Source: Clostridium sp. CAG:1024 (GTDB lineage: Bacteria > Bacillota > Clostridia > Christensenellales > CAG-138). Taken from it: a stretch of 18,790 bases of DNA. The position numbers and the translations under genes are program-made. The notes under the pieces are model-generated. The model saw nothing but the letters and a program-made list of their open reading frames with translations. It ran no database searches and had not been told where the DNA came from. Of this stretch, positions 1 to 7,881 are shown one piece after another. The DNA lies in contig HF985476.1 of assembly GCA_000432015.1 (NCBI GenBank), forward strand, positions 51,071 through 69,860. The letters are read 5' to 3'. Numbering within the stretch: position 1 is the stretch's first letter; every line of letters begins with the position of its first letter.

Positions 1-435
1 CGGTTCCGCCTGCGCGGCATACAGGATCCCCCAATCCGTCGGCAGAGACTGCGCCGCCCGTCCAGACGTGGAATAGCGCAGCGTTCCCGCCGCATCGTAA
101 AGGTCGAACTGCATGAGCCCGCGCAGCCCTTCCGTCGCATCGTACAGTGCAGAATAGATCTGCTGGCGGAACGCGGCACCGTTTTTCAATTCGTCCGCGA
201 CAAACGCGTTGCCCGCAAGCGTATCGCCCACCTGTTCCGCAGCGCGGAGCAAGCCTCCCAGCGAATCCGCCGTTGCGCCGAGCATTGCCTCCGCTTCCTG
301 CGCCGCAGTGTCCGTCATCCTCGTGCGGAACACGACATTCAGAAGCACGCTGCAAACCATGAGCGGGATCACGGTCAGCAGCAGCATGGAAAGAAACAGC
401 TTTCTGCGAAATGTGAGATGCATTCGATTCCTCAT
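1..435 (-). CDS. Sensor histidine kinase, N-terminal part (runs off left edge)
   Basis: Only the first 145 codons are in the window. The protein begins MRNRMHLTFRRKLFLSMLLL, a short basic stretch followed by one membrane segment (about residues 12-34). An extracytoplasmic domain follows that is rich in Ala/Leu helix and then has a FDLYDAAGTLRYS-like stretch typical of Cache-type sensor domains. No kinase motif is visible because the gene continues outside, so 'histidine kinase' is inferred from this N-terminal layout and from its neighbour. The start at 435 overlaps the stop of the upstream binding-protein gene as ATGA, implying translational coupling. An alternative ATG at 423 has a better placed GAGG ribosome site just after that stop. 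A methyl-accepting chemotaxis protein or a diguanylate cyclase with the same sensor layout cannot be excluded. Confidence 0.6.
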   Translation of the reverse strand, partial: MRNRMHLTFRRKLFLSMLLLTVIPLMVCSVLLNVVFRTRMTDTAAQEAEAMLGATADSLGGLLRAAEQVGDTLAGNAFVADELKNGAAFRQQIYSALYDATEGLRGLMQFDLYDAAGTLRYSTSGRAAQSLPTDWGILYAAQAEP

Positions 436-1466
436 GCGCCGCCCCCGTTTCCGGTCAGCTCCGTCCAACGCAAAAGTATCGCGTCATGCGAGGCGCTCGC
501 CCATGTCAAATTGTAATCAATCAGCTTCAGTTCCGTCTGCGCGATCAACCGTTCGGAGGGCTGTACATCCGTTCGCACGGAGCGGCGGCAGAAAGCATCC
601 ACGCGCTTCTGCACATCCGCGCCGATCACAAAATCCAGAAAACGCCTGGCATTGTCCGCATGGGGCGCGCCCTTGATGATCGCGGTCCCGTCCGGTACGG
701 CGCTCGTGCCTTCGACTGGATACAAAAGCTCAATGTCCTCTCCGGCCTCGATCCGCTTGAGCGCCGTCTCTTCAAGCGTAACGCCGATGGGCAGCGTTCC
801 GTCCGCAACAGCATCCACAACGTCTCCTGAACCCGCGCACTGTCTGCCGTCAAGGTTCTCCGCAAAACGGGCGAGCACTTCTTCCGTCGTGCCGGGCAGC
901 ACTTGGCAAAGCGTTGCAAGCGCGGTATAGCTCGAACCGGAATTTGCAGGGTCCGCGAACGCGATGCGCCCCTTCCACTTCGGGTCTACCAGATCGCTCC
1001 AACCGCTCAACGCTTTTGCGGACACCAGTTTTTTGTTATAGATCAGGACAAACGGCAGCGTTGTAAACGGCGCCCAGGTATGATCCTTAGAGCGGCAGTT
1101 TCGCAGCAAATACGGTTCTTCCGCGCTTTCATAGACGTCAAAGCACGCCTTGTAGGATTCCAGGCTCTCCACGCCGCCGCCGAACATAATGTCGCAGACG
1201 GGCGCGTCCGCTTCCTTTTCGATCCGCGCGAGCAGCTCGTTCGTTCCTCCGGTCTCGACCGCCACCCAGATGCCGGTACGGCTTTCAAACTCTTCCACGA
1301 TGGGGCCGTAAACCTCCGGCTTGTGCGAGGTATACACCACGAGCCTGTCGCTTTCCTCCGGCGCGAACGCGGCATAAGTCTCGCCGGATTCGGCGCAGCC
1401 GACAGTCCCTGCGAGCAGGAGCAGGGCGGCAAGCGCTGAAGCGAACGGGAAACGCCACCGTTTCAT
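432..1466 (-). CDS. Extracellular solute-binding lipoprotein, Fe3+/PgtC-like class
   Basis: A 344-residue exported lipoprotein: basic N-terminus (MKRWRF), hydrophobic core to about residue 22, and lipobox TVGC with Cys24. The mature part begins with DRLVVYTSHKPEVYGPIVEE, the first beta-alpha unit of the class that includes iron-binding FbpA/FutA and the phosphoglycerate sensor protein PgtC. Further family stretches are LPFVLIYNKKLV, WSDLVDPKWKGRIAFADPA and the GAPHADNARRFLDFV end motif. I chose ATG 1466 because AAGGATGG lies just upstream and the signal peptide starts there; the open frame further upstream is not protein-like. Its stop overlaps the next gene, a membrane sensor, by 4 bases. 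A binding protein translated with a sensor kinase and not with a permease suggests a sensing partner, as for PgtC with PgtB. The ligand is not deducible. Confidence 0.85.
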   Translation of the reverse strand: MKRWRFPFASALAALLLLAGTVGCAESGETYAAFAPEESDRLVVYTSHKPEVYGPIVEEFESRTGIWVAVETGGTNELLARIEKEADAPVCDIMFGGGVESLESYKACFDVYESAEEPYLLRNCRSKDHTWAPFTTLPFVLIYNKKLVSAKALSGWSDLVDPKWKGRIAFADPANSGSSYTALATLCQVLPGTTEEVLARFAENLDGRQCAGSGDVVDAVADGTLPIGVTLEETALKRIEAGEDIELLYPVEGTSAVPDGTAIIKGAPHADNARRFLDFVIGADVQKRVDAFCRRSVRTDVQPSERLIAQTELKLIDYNLTWASASHDAILLRWTELTGNGGGA

Positions 1467-1573
1467 CGGTTTTCCATCCTTATTTTCGTATTTGGGGATC
1501 CGTTTGTGTGTAGCGAACAAGTCGTTGCCCGCGGCAATGTGAAGATCCGTTCCTAAGCGAGAATACGGTCCCG

Positions 1574-2404
1574 TCAGAGCTTCGGGATCCAATCGAAAAT
1601 GACATGCGCAAGCGCGTCGGAATTGTTGTCCGGCACGATATGATCCGCGATCGCTTTGATCTCGTCGATCGCGTTGTCCGGCGCAAACGCGATATCCGCT
1701 TCCTGCAGCATCGCCGCATCGTTCCAATAATCGCCGATGCAGAGGATCCTGCGTCCCGCCACTTCCGGCAACGCCCGGATCGCGCGAACGCCCGTTCCCT
1801 TGTCAACGCCCGCGGGCAGCAGTTCGAAGTATTTTGCGTCCTTTACAATATCCGTTGTACCGAGCGTGAGCGCAAACGCCCGATCGAGTTCCTGTTCACG
1901 GATCATGCGCTGTGCGCCGGCCTGCGCTTTTTCCTCGCCGAAGATCAGCATTTTGAACCAGTCGTCCGAAAGAAGCGACTCCGCCGTACAAAATCTGCAT
2001 GGGCGATGAATGGCGAGATAGGGTCCGTTCGCCGTTTCCTCCGGCGTAACGTAGTTGATGCCGTCCCGCGTGTAGACCTGAATATCAAGCTGCGGCGCGT
2101 GCTCTCTGCACCACGCGATCACGCGGAACGCAGCCGCATGGTCAAGATAGCTGCACTGTCCGTATCGCTTCGTTTCATAATTGTAAACCGCCGCACCGTT
2201 GAGCAGCACCGACGGCGCATTCAGCGGAACGCCGGGGAGATAGCGGACCGCATTTTCCACGGCGCGCCCCGTCGCGACGCCAAACAGGCCGCCACCCCGA
2301 ACAAATGCCGCGATCGCCCTGCGGTTTCCGTCCGAAATGCTGCCGTCGCTTGAAAACAGCGTCGCATCCAGATCGCTGAGCAGTACGACTTCCCGGTTTT
2401 GCAT
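1574..2404 (-). CDS. HAD superfamily hydrolase, Cof/sugar-phosphatase type
   Basis: A 276-residue cytoplasmic phosphatase-like protein of normal length for Cof-type (class IIB) HAD enzymes, which usually dephosphorylate sugar phosphates or related metabolites with Mg2+. Motif I is DLDAT (residues 11-15), with nucleophile Asp11 and acid/base Asp13; Ala replaces the usual Gly. Motif II is ATGR (Thr46), motif III is Lys202 in the DKGTG stretch, and motif IV is GDYWND (Asp225, Asp229). The cap lies between motifs II and III. The start at 2404 follows GGGGGAGGAATACC, an excellent ribosome site, and an extended -10 promoter lies 44 bases upstream. It sits 107 bases before the binding-lipoprotein gene and diverges from the ABC importer. 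Processing of an imported phosphorylated compound is possible but is inference. Confidence 0.88.
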   Translation of the reverse strand: MQNREVVLLSDLDATLFSSDGSISDGNRRAIAAFVRGGGLFGVATGRAVENAVRYLPGVPLNAPSVLLNGAAVYNYETKRYGQCSYLDHAAAFRVIAWCREHAPQLDIQVYTRDGINYVTPEETANGPYLAIHRPCRFCTAESLLSDDWFKMLIFGEEKAQAGAQRMIREQELDRAFALTLGTTDIVKDAKYFELLPAGVDKGTGVRAIRALPEVAGRRILCIGDYWNDAAMLQEADIAFAPDNAIDEIKAIADHIVPDNNSDALAHVIFDWIPKL

Positions 2405-2447
2405 GGTATTCCTCCCCCTGTATGCCGTCGGTTTTTCATATGACTTG

Positions 2448-2456
2448 AGTATACCA
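2448..2456 (-). promoter_or_regulatory. Extended -10 promoter for the HAD phosphatase gene
   Basis: Read on the minus strand this is TGGTATACT: a TATACT -10 element preceded by the TGn extension. It lies about 44 bases upstream of the HAD start codon. No good -35 hexamer is present at the 17-base spacing, which is tolerable for an extended -10. It probably also serves the binding-protein and kinase genes downstream, since no terminator is visible in the 107-base gap. Confidence 0.5.
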
Positions 2457-2569
2457 TACGCGCCGCCGCTTCCGCAGCGAATTTGTTTGGAAATATCCGC
2501 TTTTTCATAATAATGACAGAATTGTCCCCTGTCTTTCCGCTCGTTCCATCCTGTAGAATGATGGTATCC

Positions 2570-2586
2570 GGGCGGAGTCTCCGCCC
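2570..2586. promoter_or_regulatory. 17-bp GC-rich palindrome in the leader of the ABC importer operon
   Basis: Two perfect 8-base arms, GGGCGGAG and CTCCGCCC, flank a single T. The site lies 11 bases downstream of a weak -10-like TAGAAT (2554-2559) and 14 bases before the AGGAGG ribosome site (2600-2605) of the binding-protein gene. As DNA it could be an operator for a dimeric regulator. As RNA it could fold into a 6-bp GC stem with a 5-base loop at the 5' end of the transcript. The sequence alone does not decide between these. Confidence 0.45.
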
Positions 2587-2613
2587 AACAAATCACATCA
2601 GGAGGAAAACAGA

Positions 2614-4017
2614 ATGAAAAAGTGCATCGCGTTCATGATGGCTCTTGCTATGGTTCTGAGCCTCGTAGCATGCTCGGCCAAGCCCGCTGAGTCCACCGCG
2701 CCCGAAGTTCCGACCGGCGCTGAAGAAGCAGCCGTGCCGGTAGCCGAAGAACCCGTCGCGGAGGAGAACCTCACCGAGACGCAGAAGATCATCAAGGAAG
2801 CCGAGGGCATGACCCTGGAAGAGCTTGCCAAGAAGGCGATCGAAGAGTCGAACGGCGCTACGTTCTACGGCGTCGGCAACTCCAGCCGCGGCAAGTCCGC
2901 TCTGCCGCTCTTCATTGAGTATTTGCAGAGCATCGACCCGAACTACACCATGGAGTTCGATTGGCAGCAGCCGAAGAACAACAAGATCTTCGACCAGCTC
3001 ACCGCAGACTCCCTGAAGAACGTCGGCACCTATGCGATGACCCTCATTCAGGACGGCAACCAGATCGAGAGCAAGATGGTCAAGACCGGCATCCTCGACA
3101 CCTTTGTGCCGCTCGATTGGGCAAACGCCAACGGTACGACCGCGGATGCATATGAAGGCTATCTGCCGCTGCAGACGCTGAATAAGGTCTTCATGTTCAA
3201 CAACACCGGTTCCAAGACCTACACCAACTGCTGGGATTTCGTGGCGGAAGGCGAGCATGGTCTGTACATGGATATCGACTCCGAGATCGTCGGCAAGAAC
3301 TTCCTCTACATGCTGACCGAGGATACCTATGCCGGATACCTGAAGGCTGCTTACGACAAGCTCGACGCTGACAAGCAGGCCTACTTCAAGCCCGTCATCG
3401 ACGCGATGGCAGCAGACGCTGCAGACCTCGGTCTCGGTGCTGACGGCGCATACGCGCTTGCCTGGATCAAGCTGTGGGTCGAGAGCTACAACGCGCAGAC
3501 CGACGACGGCCCGATCTGCAACACGCTCGTTGACAAGTCCGCGACCGATCAGTTCGGCCTGCTGGTCTACTCGAAGCTCCGTTCCGTCGAGGAATCCGAC
3601 TCCGTGTCGAAGAACAACATCACCGTCGCCGCCTACCAGGACGGCTACACCGGCATCGGTGGCTATGGCTACTGCCATTACCTGTTCGTGACGGACAACA
3701 GCCCGCTCCCGTGGACCGCTTGCGCGTTCATCGCTTACATGACCTGCACCGCTGACGGTTTCAGCGCATGGGGCAAGGACATGGGCGGTTATTCCTCCAA
3801 TCCCGAAGTCGCTGCCGCGACCGAGGAAAAGTACGGCCACAGCAAGGGCGGCTATGACGAGAACGGCGTTAACGTCTTTGACTGCAAGAACGACCGCGGC
3901 TTCGACTGGTGGAAGAACCAGGGCGAGCTCGTCATCGAGGATCCCGAATACTGCGCATCCGTCGCATTCACCGTCGGCAGCTGGATCGAGATGCTGACCA
4001 AGTACACGGCGGGCTAA
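2614..4017 (+). CDS. ABC importer solute-binding lipoprotein
   Basis: A 467-residue exported lipoprotein with signal peptide MKKCIAFMMALAMVLSLVAC and lipobox LVAC (Cys20). A Pro/Ala/Glu-rich linker follows to about residue 50, then a periplasmic-binding-type domain. It is longer than most iron-class binding proteins (about 330-350) and I see no convincing iron-ligand Tyr pair. The assignment rests on the signal peptide, the position directly before a matching permease and ATPase, and internal stretches such as FVPLDWANANG and NKVFMFNNTG that resemble the hinge regions of this class. AGGAGG at 2600-2605 sets the start. A stable hairpin follows the gene, fitting the usual higher dosage of binding protein over permease. 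The substrate is unknown: ferric iron, an organophosphate or a sugar phosphate are all possible. Confidence 0.85.
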   Translation: MKKCIAFMMALAMVLSLVACSAKPAESTAPEVPTGAEEAAVPVAEEPVAEENLTETQKIIKEAEGMTLEELAKKAIEESNGATFYGVGNSSRGKSALPLFIEYLQSIDPNYTMEFDWQQPKNNKIFDQLTADSLKNVGTYAMTLIQDGNQIESKMVKTGILDTFVPLDWANANGTTADAYEGYLPLQTLNKVFMFNNTGSKTYTNCWDFVAEGEHGLYMDIDSEIVGKNFLYMLTEDTYAGYLKAAYDKLDADKQAYFKPVIDAMAADAADLGLGADGAYALAWIKLWVESYNAQTDDGPICNTLVDKSATDQFGLLVYSKLRSVEESDSVSKNNITVAAYQDGYTGIGGYGYCHYLFVTDNSPLPWTACAFIAYMTCTADGFSAWGKDMGGYSSNPEVAAATEEKYGHSKGGYDENGVNVFDCKNDRGFDWWKNQGELVIEDPEYCASVAFTVGSWIEMLTKYTAG

Positions 4018-4057
4018 GTTCGGTTCTGTCCGAATTTCAAATCGTTATTCCCGTTTT

Positions 4058-4087
4058 GTCCGGGCGCATGATCTTGTGCGCCCGGAC
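4058..4087 (+). other. Intercistronic hairpin between binding protein and permease
   Basis: An 11-bp perfect stem (GTCCGGGCGCA, 8-base loop, TGCGCCCGGAC) lies 40 bases after the binding-protein stop. No T-run follows, so a simple intrinsic terminator is unlikely. A second, smaller stem (GCGCC/GGCGC, 4112-4127) follows. The 207-base gap 4018-4224 contains no gene that I can support. The likely role is to protect the binding-protein mRNA 3' end or to lower permease expression, a common arrangement in importer operons. Confidence 0.6.
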
Positions 4088-4224
4088 GCCGGGCTGCTCC
4101 CACAATTTGCAGCGCCTTGAACGGCGCGCTCCGGATCGGACGCTTTCCCTGCCGCATCTCCCGATCCGCGTTCCACATTCCTATTCTCTTCTTGAACGTC
4201 GCTTCACGGCATGGGAGGTCATTC

Positions 4225-6051
4225 ATGCAGCGTACAGCCAAAAAACCGAGCAAATGGCAGATCCGTCTGAACAAGCTCAAAACCTATTTCGCGAAGCCGC
4301 AAAACGTCGTCCTTCTGCTTATGGGCATCGTGCTGACGGTCACGACCGTCGCGCCCATCGTTGCAATCGTCCGGGATACGCTCATCATTCACCCCGGCAC
4401 GATCGACGAGCACCTCACCGGGATGTCGTCCGGCTATACCCTCATCAACTACGTCGATCTTTTCACGAGCAGGCTCGCAAAAACCAACCTGTGGACGCCG
4501 CTTCTCAACACCGTTCTGCTTTCGGTGCTGTCCTGCGTCATCTCGATCCTGTTCGGCGGCGTGTTCGCCTTTCTCATCACGAGAACGAACCTGAAATTCA
4601 GAAAATATCTCAGCTCCATCTTTATTTTTCCGTATATCATGCCGCAGTGGACGCTCGCCGTCGTCTGGCAGAACCTGTTCAACAGCAATGTTGTGACCGG
4701 TACGTCGAACGGCCTGCTCGCTTCGGTGTTCCATATTACGATGCCGATCTGGTGGTGCAAGGGCCTGTTCCCGAGCGCCATGGTGCTCGGTCTGCACTAT
4801 GCGCCCTTTGCCTACATCCTGATCGGCGGCATCTTCCGCAACATGGACGCAAACCTTGAGGAAGCGGCGACGATCCTCGATACGCCGCGCTGGAAAACGA
4901 TGTTCAAGGTCACGCTCCCCATGATCAAGCCCGCCATTCTTTCGACGATCCTGCTTGTGTTCGGCAGCGCGATGGGCAGCTATCCCGTCCCGCATTACCT
5001 GAACCTTGCAACGCTTTCGACGAAGTATATCTCCATGAACTCGAAGTACACGGGCGAAGCGAGCATTCTTGCGATCCTTATGATGATCTTCGGCGTGCTC
5101 ATCCTGCTCCTGAACCAGGCGAGCGTCAAGAGCCGCAAGAGCTATACGACCGTCACGGGCAAATCCGGTCAGACGTCAAAATTCAATCTGGGACGCTCCG
5201 GCAAATATGTGATCGCGATCATTCTCATCGTCGTCACCTTCTTCACGAGCATTTTCCCGATCGTATCCTTTGCCTTTGAGACGTTCCTGCCGAACCCCGG
5301 CGACTACAGCTTCCTCTACACCGGCAACGTCAACAATTTGACGACAAAGTGGTGGATCACGAACGAGAACATCACCGAGAACGGCATGTACGGTCAGCAG
5401 GGCATTCTCTATAACGACACGATCTGGCGCGCCTACGGCGGCACGATTCTCGTCGCCGTCTGCTGCGCACTGGCCGCCGGCACGATCGGAACGCTCATCG
5501 GCTACGCCGTTTCAAAGAATCGCCGGAGCCGCTGGGCAAACTACGTCAACAGCGTTGCGTTTTTGCCCTACCTTATGCCGTCGATCGCGGTGGGCGTCGC
5601 GTTCTTTATCCTGTTCTCGAACCAATACATCAACCTGTTCAACACCTATGCGCTGCTGATCATCGTCGGCACTGTAAAGTACATTCCGTTCGCAAGCAGA
5701 AGCTCTCTGAACTCCATGCTCCAGCTGAGCGGCGAGATCGAGGAGGCGGCGATCATACAGGACATCCCCTGGATCAAGCGCATGACGCGCATCATCATCC
5801 CGATCCAGAAGACTTCGATCATCAGCGGCTATCTGCTGCCGTTTATGACCTGCCTGCGCGAACTGTCGCTGTTCATCCTGCTCTGCGTACAGGGCTTCAT
5901 CCTTTCCACAACACTGGACTACTTTGACGAGATGGGTCTTTACGCTTTCTCGAGCGGTATCAACCTGATCCTGATCGTGACCATACTCATCTGCAACGCA
6001 CTCGTGAACAAGGTCACGGGCGCAAGCCTTGACAAAGGAATTGGAGGTTAA
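4225..6051 (+). CDS. ABC importer permease, fused two-domain (FbpB/SfuB-like)
   Basis: A 608-residue integral membrane protein made of two homologous halves, so one chain forms the whole membrane channel, as in the Fe3+ FbpB/SfuB and phosphonate/PgtC-linked families. The first half covers about residues 25-300 and the second about 325-595, with roughly 12 hydrophobic segments. Each half has the cytoplasmic EAA loop that contacts the ATPase: EEAATILDTPRW at about 212-223 and EEAAIIQDIPWI at about 506-517. In both, Asp stands where the family usually has Gly after EAA plus three residues. The start at 4225 follows GGGAGG (4213-4218); the open frame extends 36 codons further upstream but without a ribosome site or membrane-protein character. 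The stop is followed 6 bases later by the ATPase start. Confidence 0.93.
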   Translation: MQRTAKKPSKWQIRLNKLKTYFAKPQNVVLLLMGIVLTVTTVAPIVAIVRDTLIIHPGTIDEHLTGMSSGYTLINYVDLFTSRLAKTNLWTPLLNTVLLSVLSCVISILFGGVFAFLITRTNLKFRKYLSSIFIFPYIMPQWTLAVVWQNLFNSNVVTGTSNGLLASVFHITMPIWWCKGLFPSAMVLGLHYAPFAYILIGGIFRNMDANLEEAATILDTPRWKTMFKVTLPMIKPAILSTILLVFGSAMGSYPVPHYLNLATLSTKYISMNSKYTGEASILAILMMIFGVLILLLNQASVKSRKSYTTVTGKSGQTSKFNLGRSGKYVIAIILIVVTFFTSIFPIVSFAFETFLPNPGDYSFLYTGNVNNLTTKWWITNENITENGMYGQQGILYNDTIWRAYGGTILVAVCCALAAGTIGTLIGYAVSKNRRSRWANYVNSVAFLPYLMPSIAVGVAFFILFSNQYINLFNTYALLIIVGTVKYIPFASRSSLNSMLQLSGEIEEAAIIQDIPWIKRMTRIIIPIQKTSIISGYLLPFMTCLRELSLFILLCVQGFILSTTLDYFDEMGLYAFSSGINLILIVTILICNALVNKVTGASLDKGIGG

Positions 6052-6057
6052 CTTGCC

Positions 6058-7707
6058 ATGCCGAAGATCGAACTCAAACATGTAAACAAGCGCTGGGGCG
6101 GCTTTTATGCGGTCGAGGATCTGAACCTGTCCATCGATGACGCCGCTTTCGTCACCCTGCTCGGCCCGTCGGGCTGCGGCAAGACGACAACGCTGCGCAT
6201 GATCGCGGGTCTTGAGACCCCCACGAGCGGCCGTATCGAGATCGGCGACACGGTCGTGTTCGACAGCGAGCTCGGCATCAACATCCCGCCGAACAAGCGC
6301 AAAGTCGGCTTCCTGTTCCAGAACTATGCGCTCTGGCCGAACATGACGGTCTACGACAATATCGCTTTCGGCCTCAGCAACATCAAGAGCGAGATGCCGC
6401 GGATCGACTTTGAGGCAAAAAACACCGCGCGTCTCATCGAGCTTTTGAAAACGCCCGAGGACATCATTCGTCAAATCGAGGACTGCCGCACGAAGAAGGG
6501 GACGCTTGATCAGAAGAAGGCGTACATCAAGCTGATCGACGCCTATACCATCTCCATGTTCACGGCAAAAGAGCTGTACCGCTTTGATCTTCAGAGCGCA
6601 AAGGATCCCGGCGCGCGCGCAAAAGAGCTGACCGAGAAACTGAAAGCAAAGCTCACCGCAGCGCAGGCTGCGGCCAAAGCGAAGGGTCTTGCGCTCAACC
6701 CGGATTTCGAGTTCACAAAGAACGGCAAGACCGTGACCGAGGTGCGCAAACTCACCCGCGAAGAGATCGATCTTTCCGTGCGCCGCGTATCGCGCATCGT
6801 CAAGATCAGCATGTTCATGGATCGCTACCCCGCCGAGCTTTCCGGCGGCCAGCAGCAGCGCGTCGCCATTGCAAGAACGCTTGCGCCGGAACCGACCGTG
6901 CTCTTCATGGATGAGCCGCTCTCGAACCTCGATGCAAAGCTCCGCCTGGAAATGCGCTATGAATTGCAGCGTCTGCATCTCGAAACCGGGAGCACCTTTG
7001 TATACGTCACGCATGACCAGATGGAGGCCATGACGCTTGCAACACGTATCTGTCTCATCGACAACGGCGTGCTCCAGCAGTACGCTCCGCCGCTCACGGT
7101 CTACGGCGCGCCGGAGAACCTCTTTGTCGCGGATTTTGTCGGCAATCCCGCGATCAACTTTATCAACGCGCATGGCGAGCAAGCCGCCGACGGCAGCATT
7201 CGGATCCGGCTTTTGAACGACGTCGAAGCGAAGTTCATCGCAAACGAGGCGCTCGATCTGCCCGCCTGGTTCCGCGCCCGCGACGAGGCCGCTGCAAACG
7301 AGGCTGCCGCGCGTGCAGCCCGCGCAAAACAGAAAGGCTATGTTGAAAAAAGCAACAAGGATGAAGTGTTCCATTGCCATATCGCGAAGGTCGTCGAGGA
7401 CGACGACGCGCTGCTCGAAGAACCCGTTTTGACGGATGGTGACTTTGTACTCGGCATCCGACCCGAATTTGTCGTCATCACCGAGGACGGCAATCTCCCC
7501 GGTGAGATCTATGGCGCTATGCCCACCGGCATGGAGTCCACCCTGAAGATCCGCGTCGGCGAGTACCTTCTCACCAGCGTGGCGTTCGGAAGCTCGCTCT
7601 TTGCCATCGGCACGGCGGTCAAGCTCGCATTTACGGGCAATGACATCCTGCTCTTCGATCGAAAGTCCGGCCGCCGCATTGCCTGCGGACAAATGGAGAT
7701 CCTGTAA
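6058..7707 (+). CDS. ABC importer ATPase with large helical-domain insertion
   Basis: A 549-residue nucleotide-binding subunit; the usual length of this MalK/FbpC class is about 350-370. All motifs are intact: Walker A GPSGCGKTT (36-44), Q-loop Gln88, signature LSGGQQQRVA (261-270), Walker B VLFMDEP (281-287), D-loop SNLD (289-292) and switch His319. The Q-loop to signature distance is about 170 residues against about 50 normally. Roughly residues 107-232 are an extra charged, Lys/Ala-rich, probably helical segment. The C-terminal regulatory part is also long, with an Ala/Arg-rich helix around 405-425 before the TOBE-like GIRPE stretch (466-470). The GGAGGT ribosome site (6043-6048) overlaps the end of the permease gene. 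It energises the 4225-6051 permease at the cytoplasmic face. Confidence 0.93.
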   Translation: MPKIELKHVNKRWGGFYAVEDLNLSIDDAAFVTLLGPSGCGKTTTLRMIAGLETPTSGRIEIGDTVVFDSELGINIPPNKRKVGFLFQNYALWPNMTVYDNIAFGLSNIKSEMPRIDFEAKNTARLIELLKTPEDIIRQIEDCRTKKGTLDQKKAYIKLIDAYTISMFTAKELYRFDLQSAKDPGARAKELTEKLKAKLTAAQAAAKAKGLALNPDFEFTKNGKTVTEVRKLTREEIDLSVRRVSRIVKISMFMDRYPAELSGGQQQRVAIARTLAPEPTVLFMDEPLSNLDAKLRLEMRYELQRLHLETGSTFVYVTHDQMEAMTLATRICLIDNGVLQQYAPPLTVYGAPENLFVADFVGNPAINFINAHGEQAADGSIRIRLLNDVEAKFIANEALDLPAWFRARDEAAANEAAARAARAKQKGYVEKSNKDEVFHCHIAKVVEDDDALLEEPVLTDGDFVLGIRPEFVVITEDGNLPGEIYGAMPTGMESTLKIRVGEYLLTSVAFGSSLFAIGTAVKLAFTGNDILLFDRKSGRRIACGQMEIL

Positions 7708-7820
7708 CAAAGGACCGCATCGCAGCTCCTTTCGCTCTGATCCCGAATAGGCGGCTGTCCCGGCTTTCCCTTACCGGCTTCACTGGATGTGGATTTCTCG
7801 AACATCATAGAAAACGCAAT

Positions 7821-7853
7821 CGAGCGGCACGTATCTGTGCCGCTCGAATTTTG
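7821..7853. terminator. Bidirectional intrinsic terminator between convergent operons
   Basis: A 10-bp perfect stem (CGAGCGGCAC / GTGCCGCTCG) with a 6-base loop is followed on the plus strand by AATTTTG. On the minus strand the exit side reads ATTGCGTTTTC. It separates the plus-strand ABC importer operon from the minus-strand SAM-hydrolase cluster. The rest of the 174-base gap 7708-7881 holds no gene. Confidence 0.8.
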
Positions 7854-7881
7854 TATGCTCCGCTACTTCTATTTCTGCCGT

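Noticed and set aside
2593..3840. 415-codon minus-strand frame antisense to the binding lipoprotein gene
   Set aside because: No family resemblance and no ribosome site; the sense strand has a signal peptide, lipobox and operon context.
5512..7710. Very long open frame (732 codons) on the minus strand, antisense to permease and ATPase
   Set aside because: The plus strand encodes an ATPase with every motif intact; the antisense frame has no recognisable domain and is a product of GC-rich codon bias.
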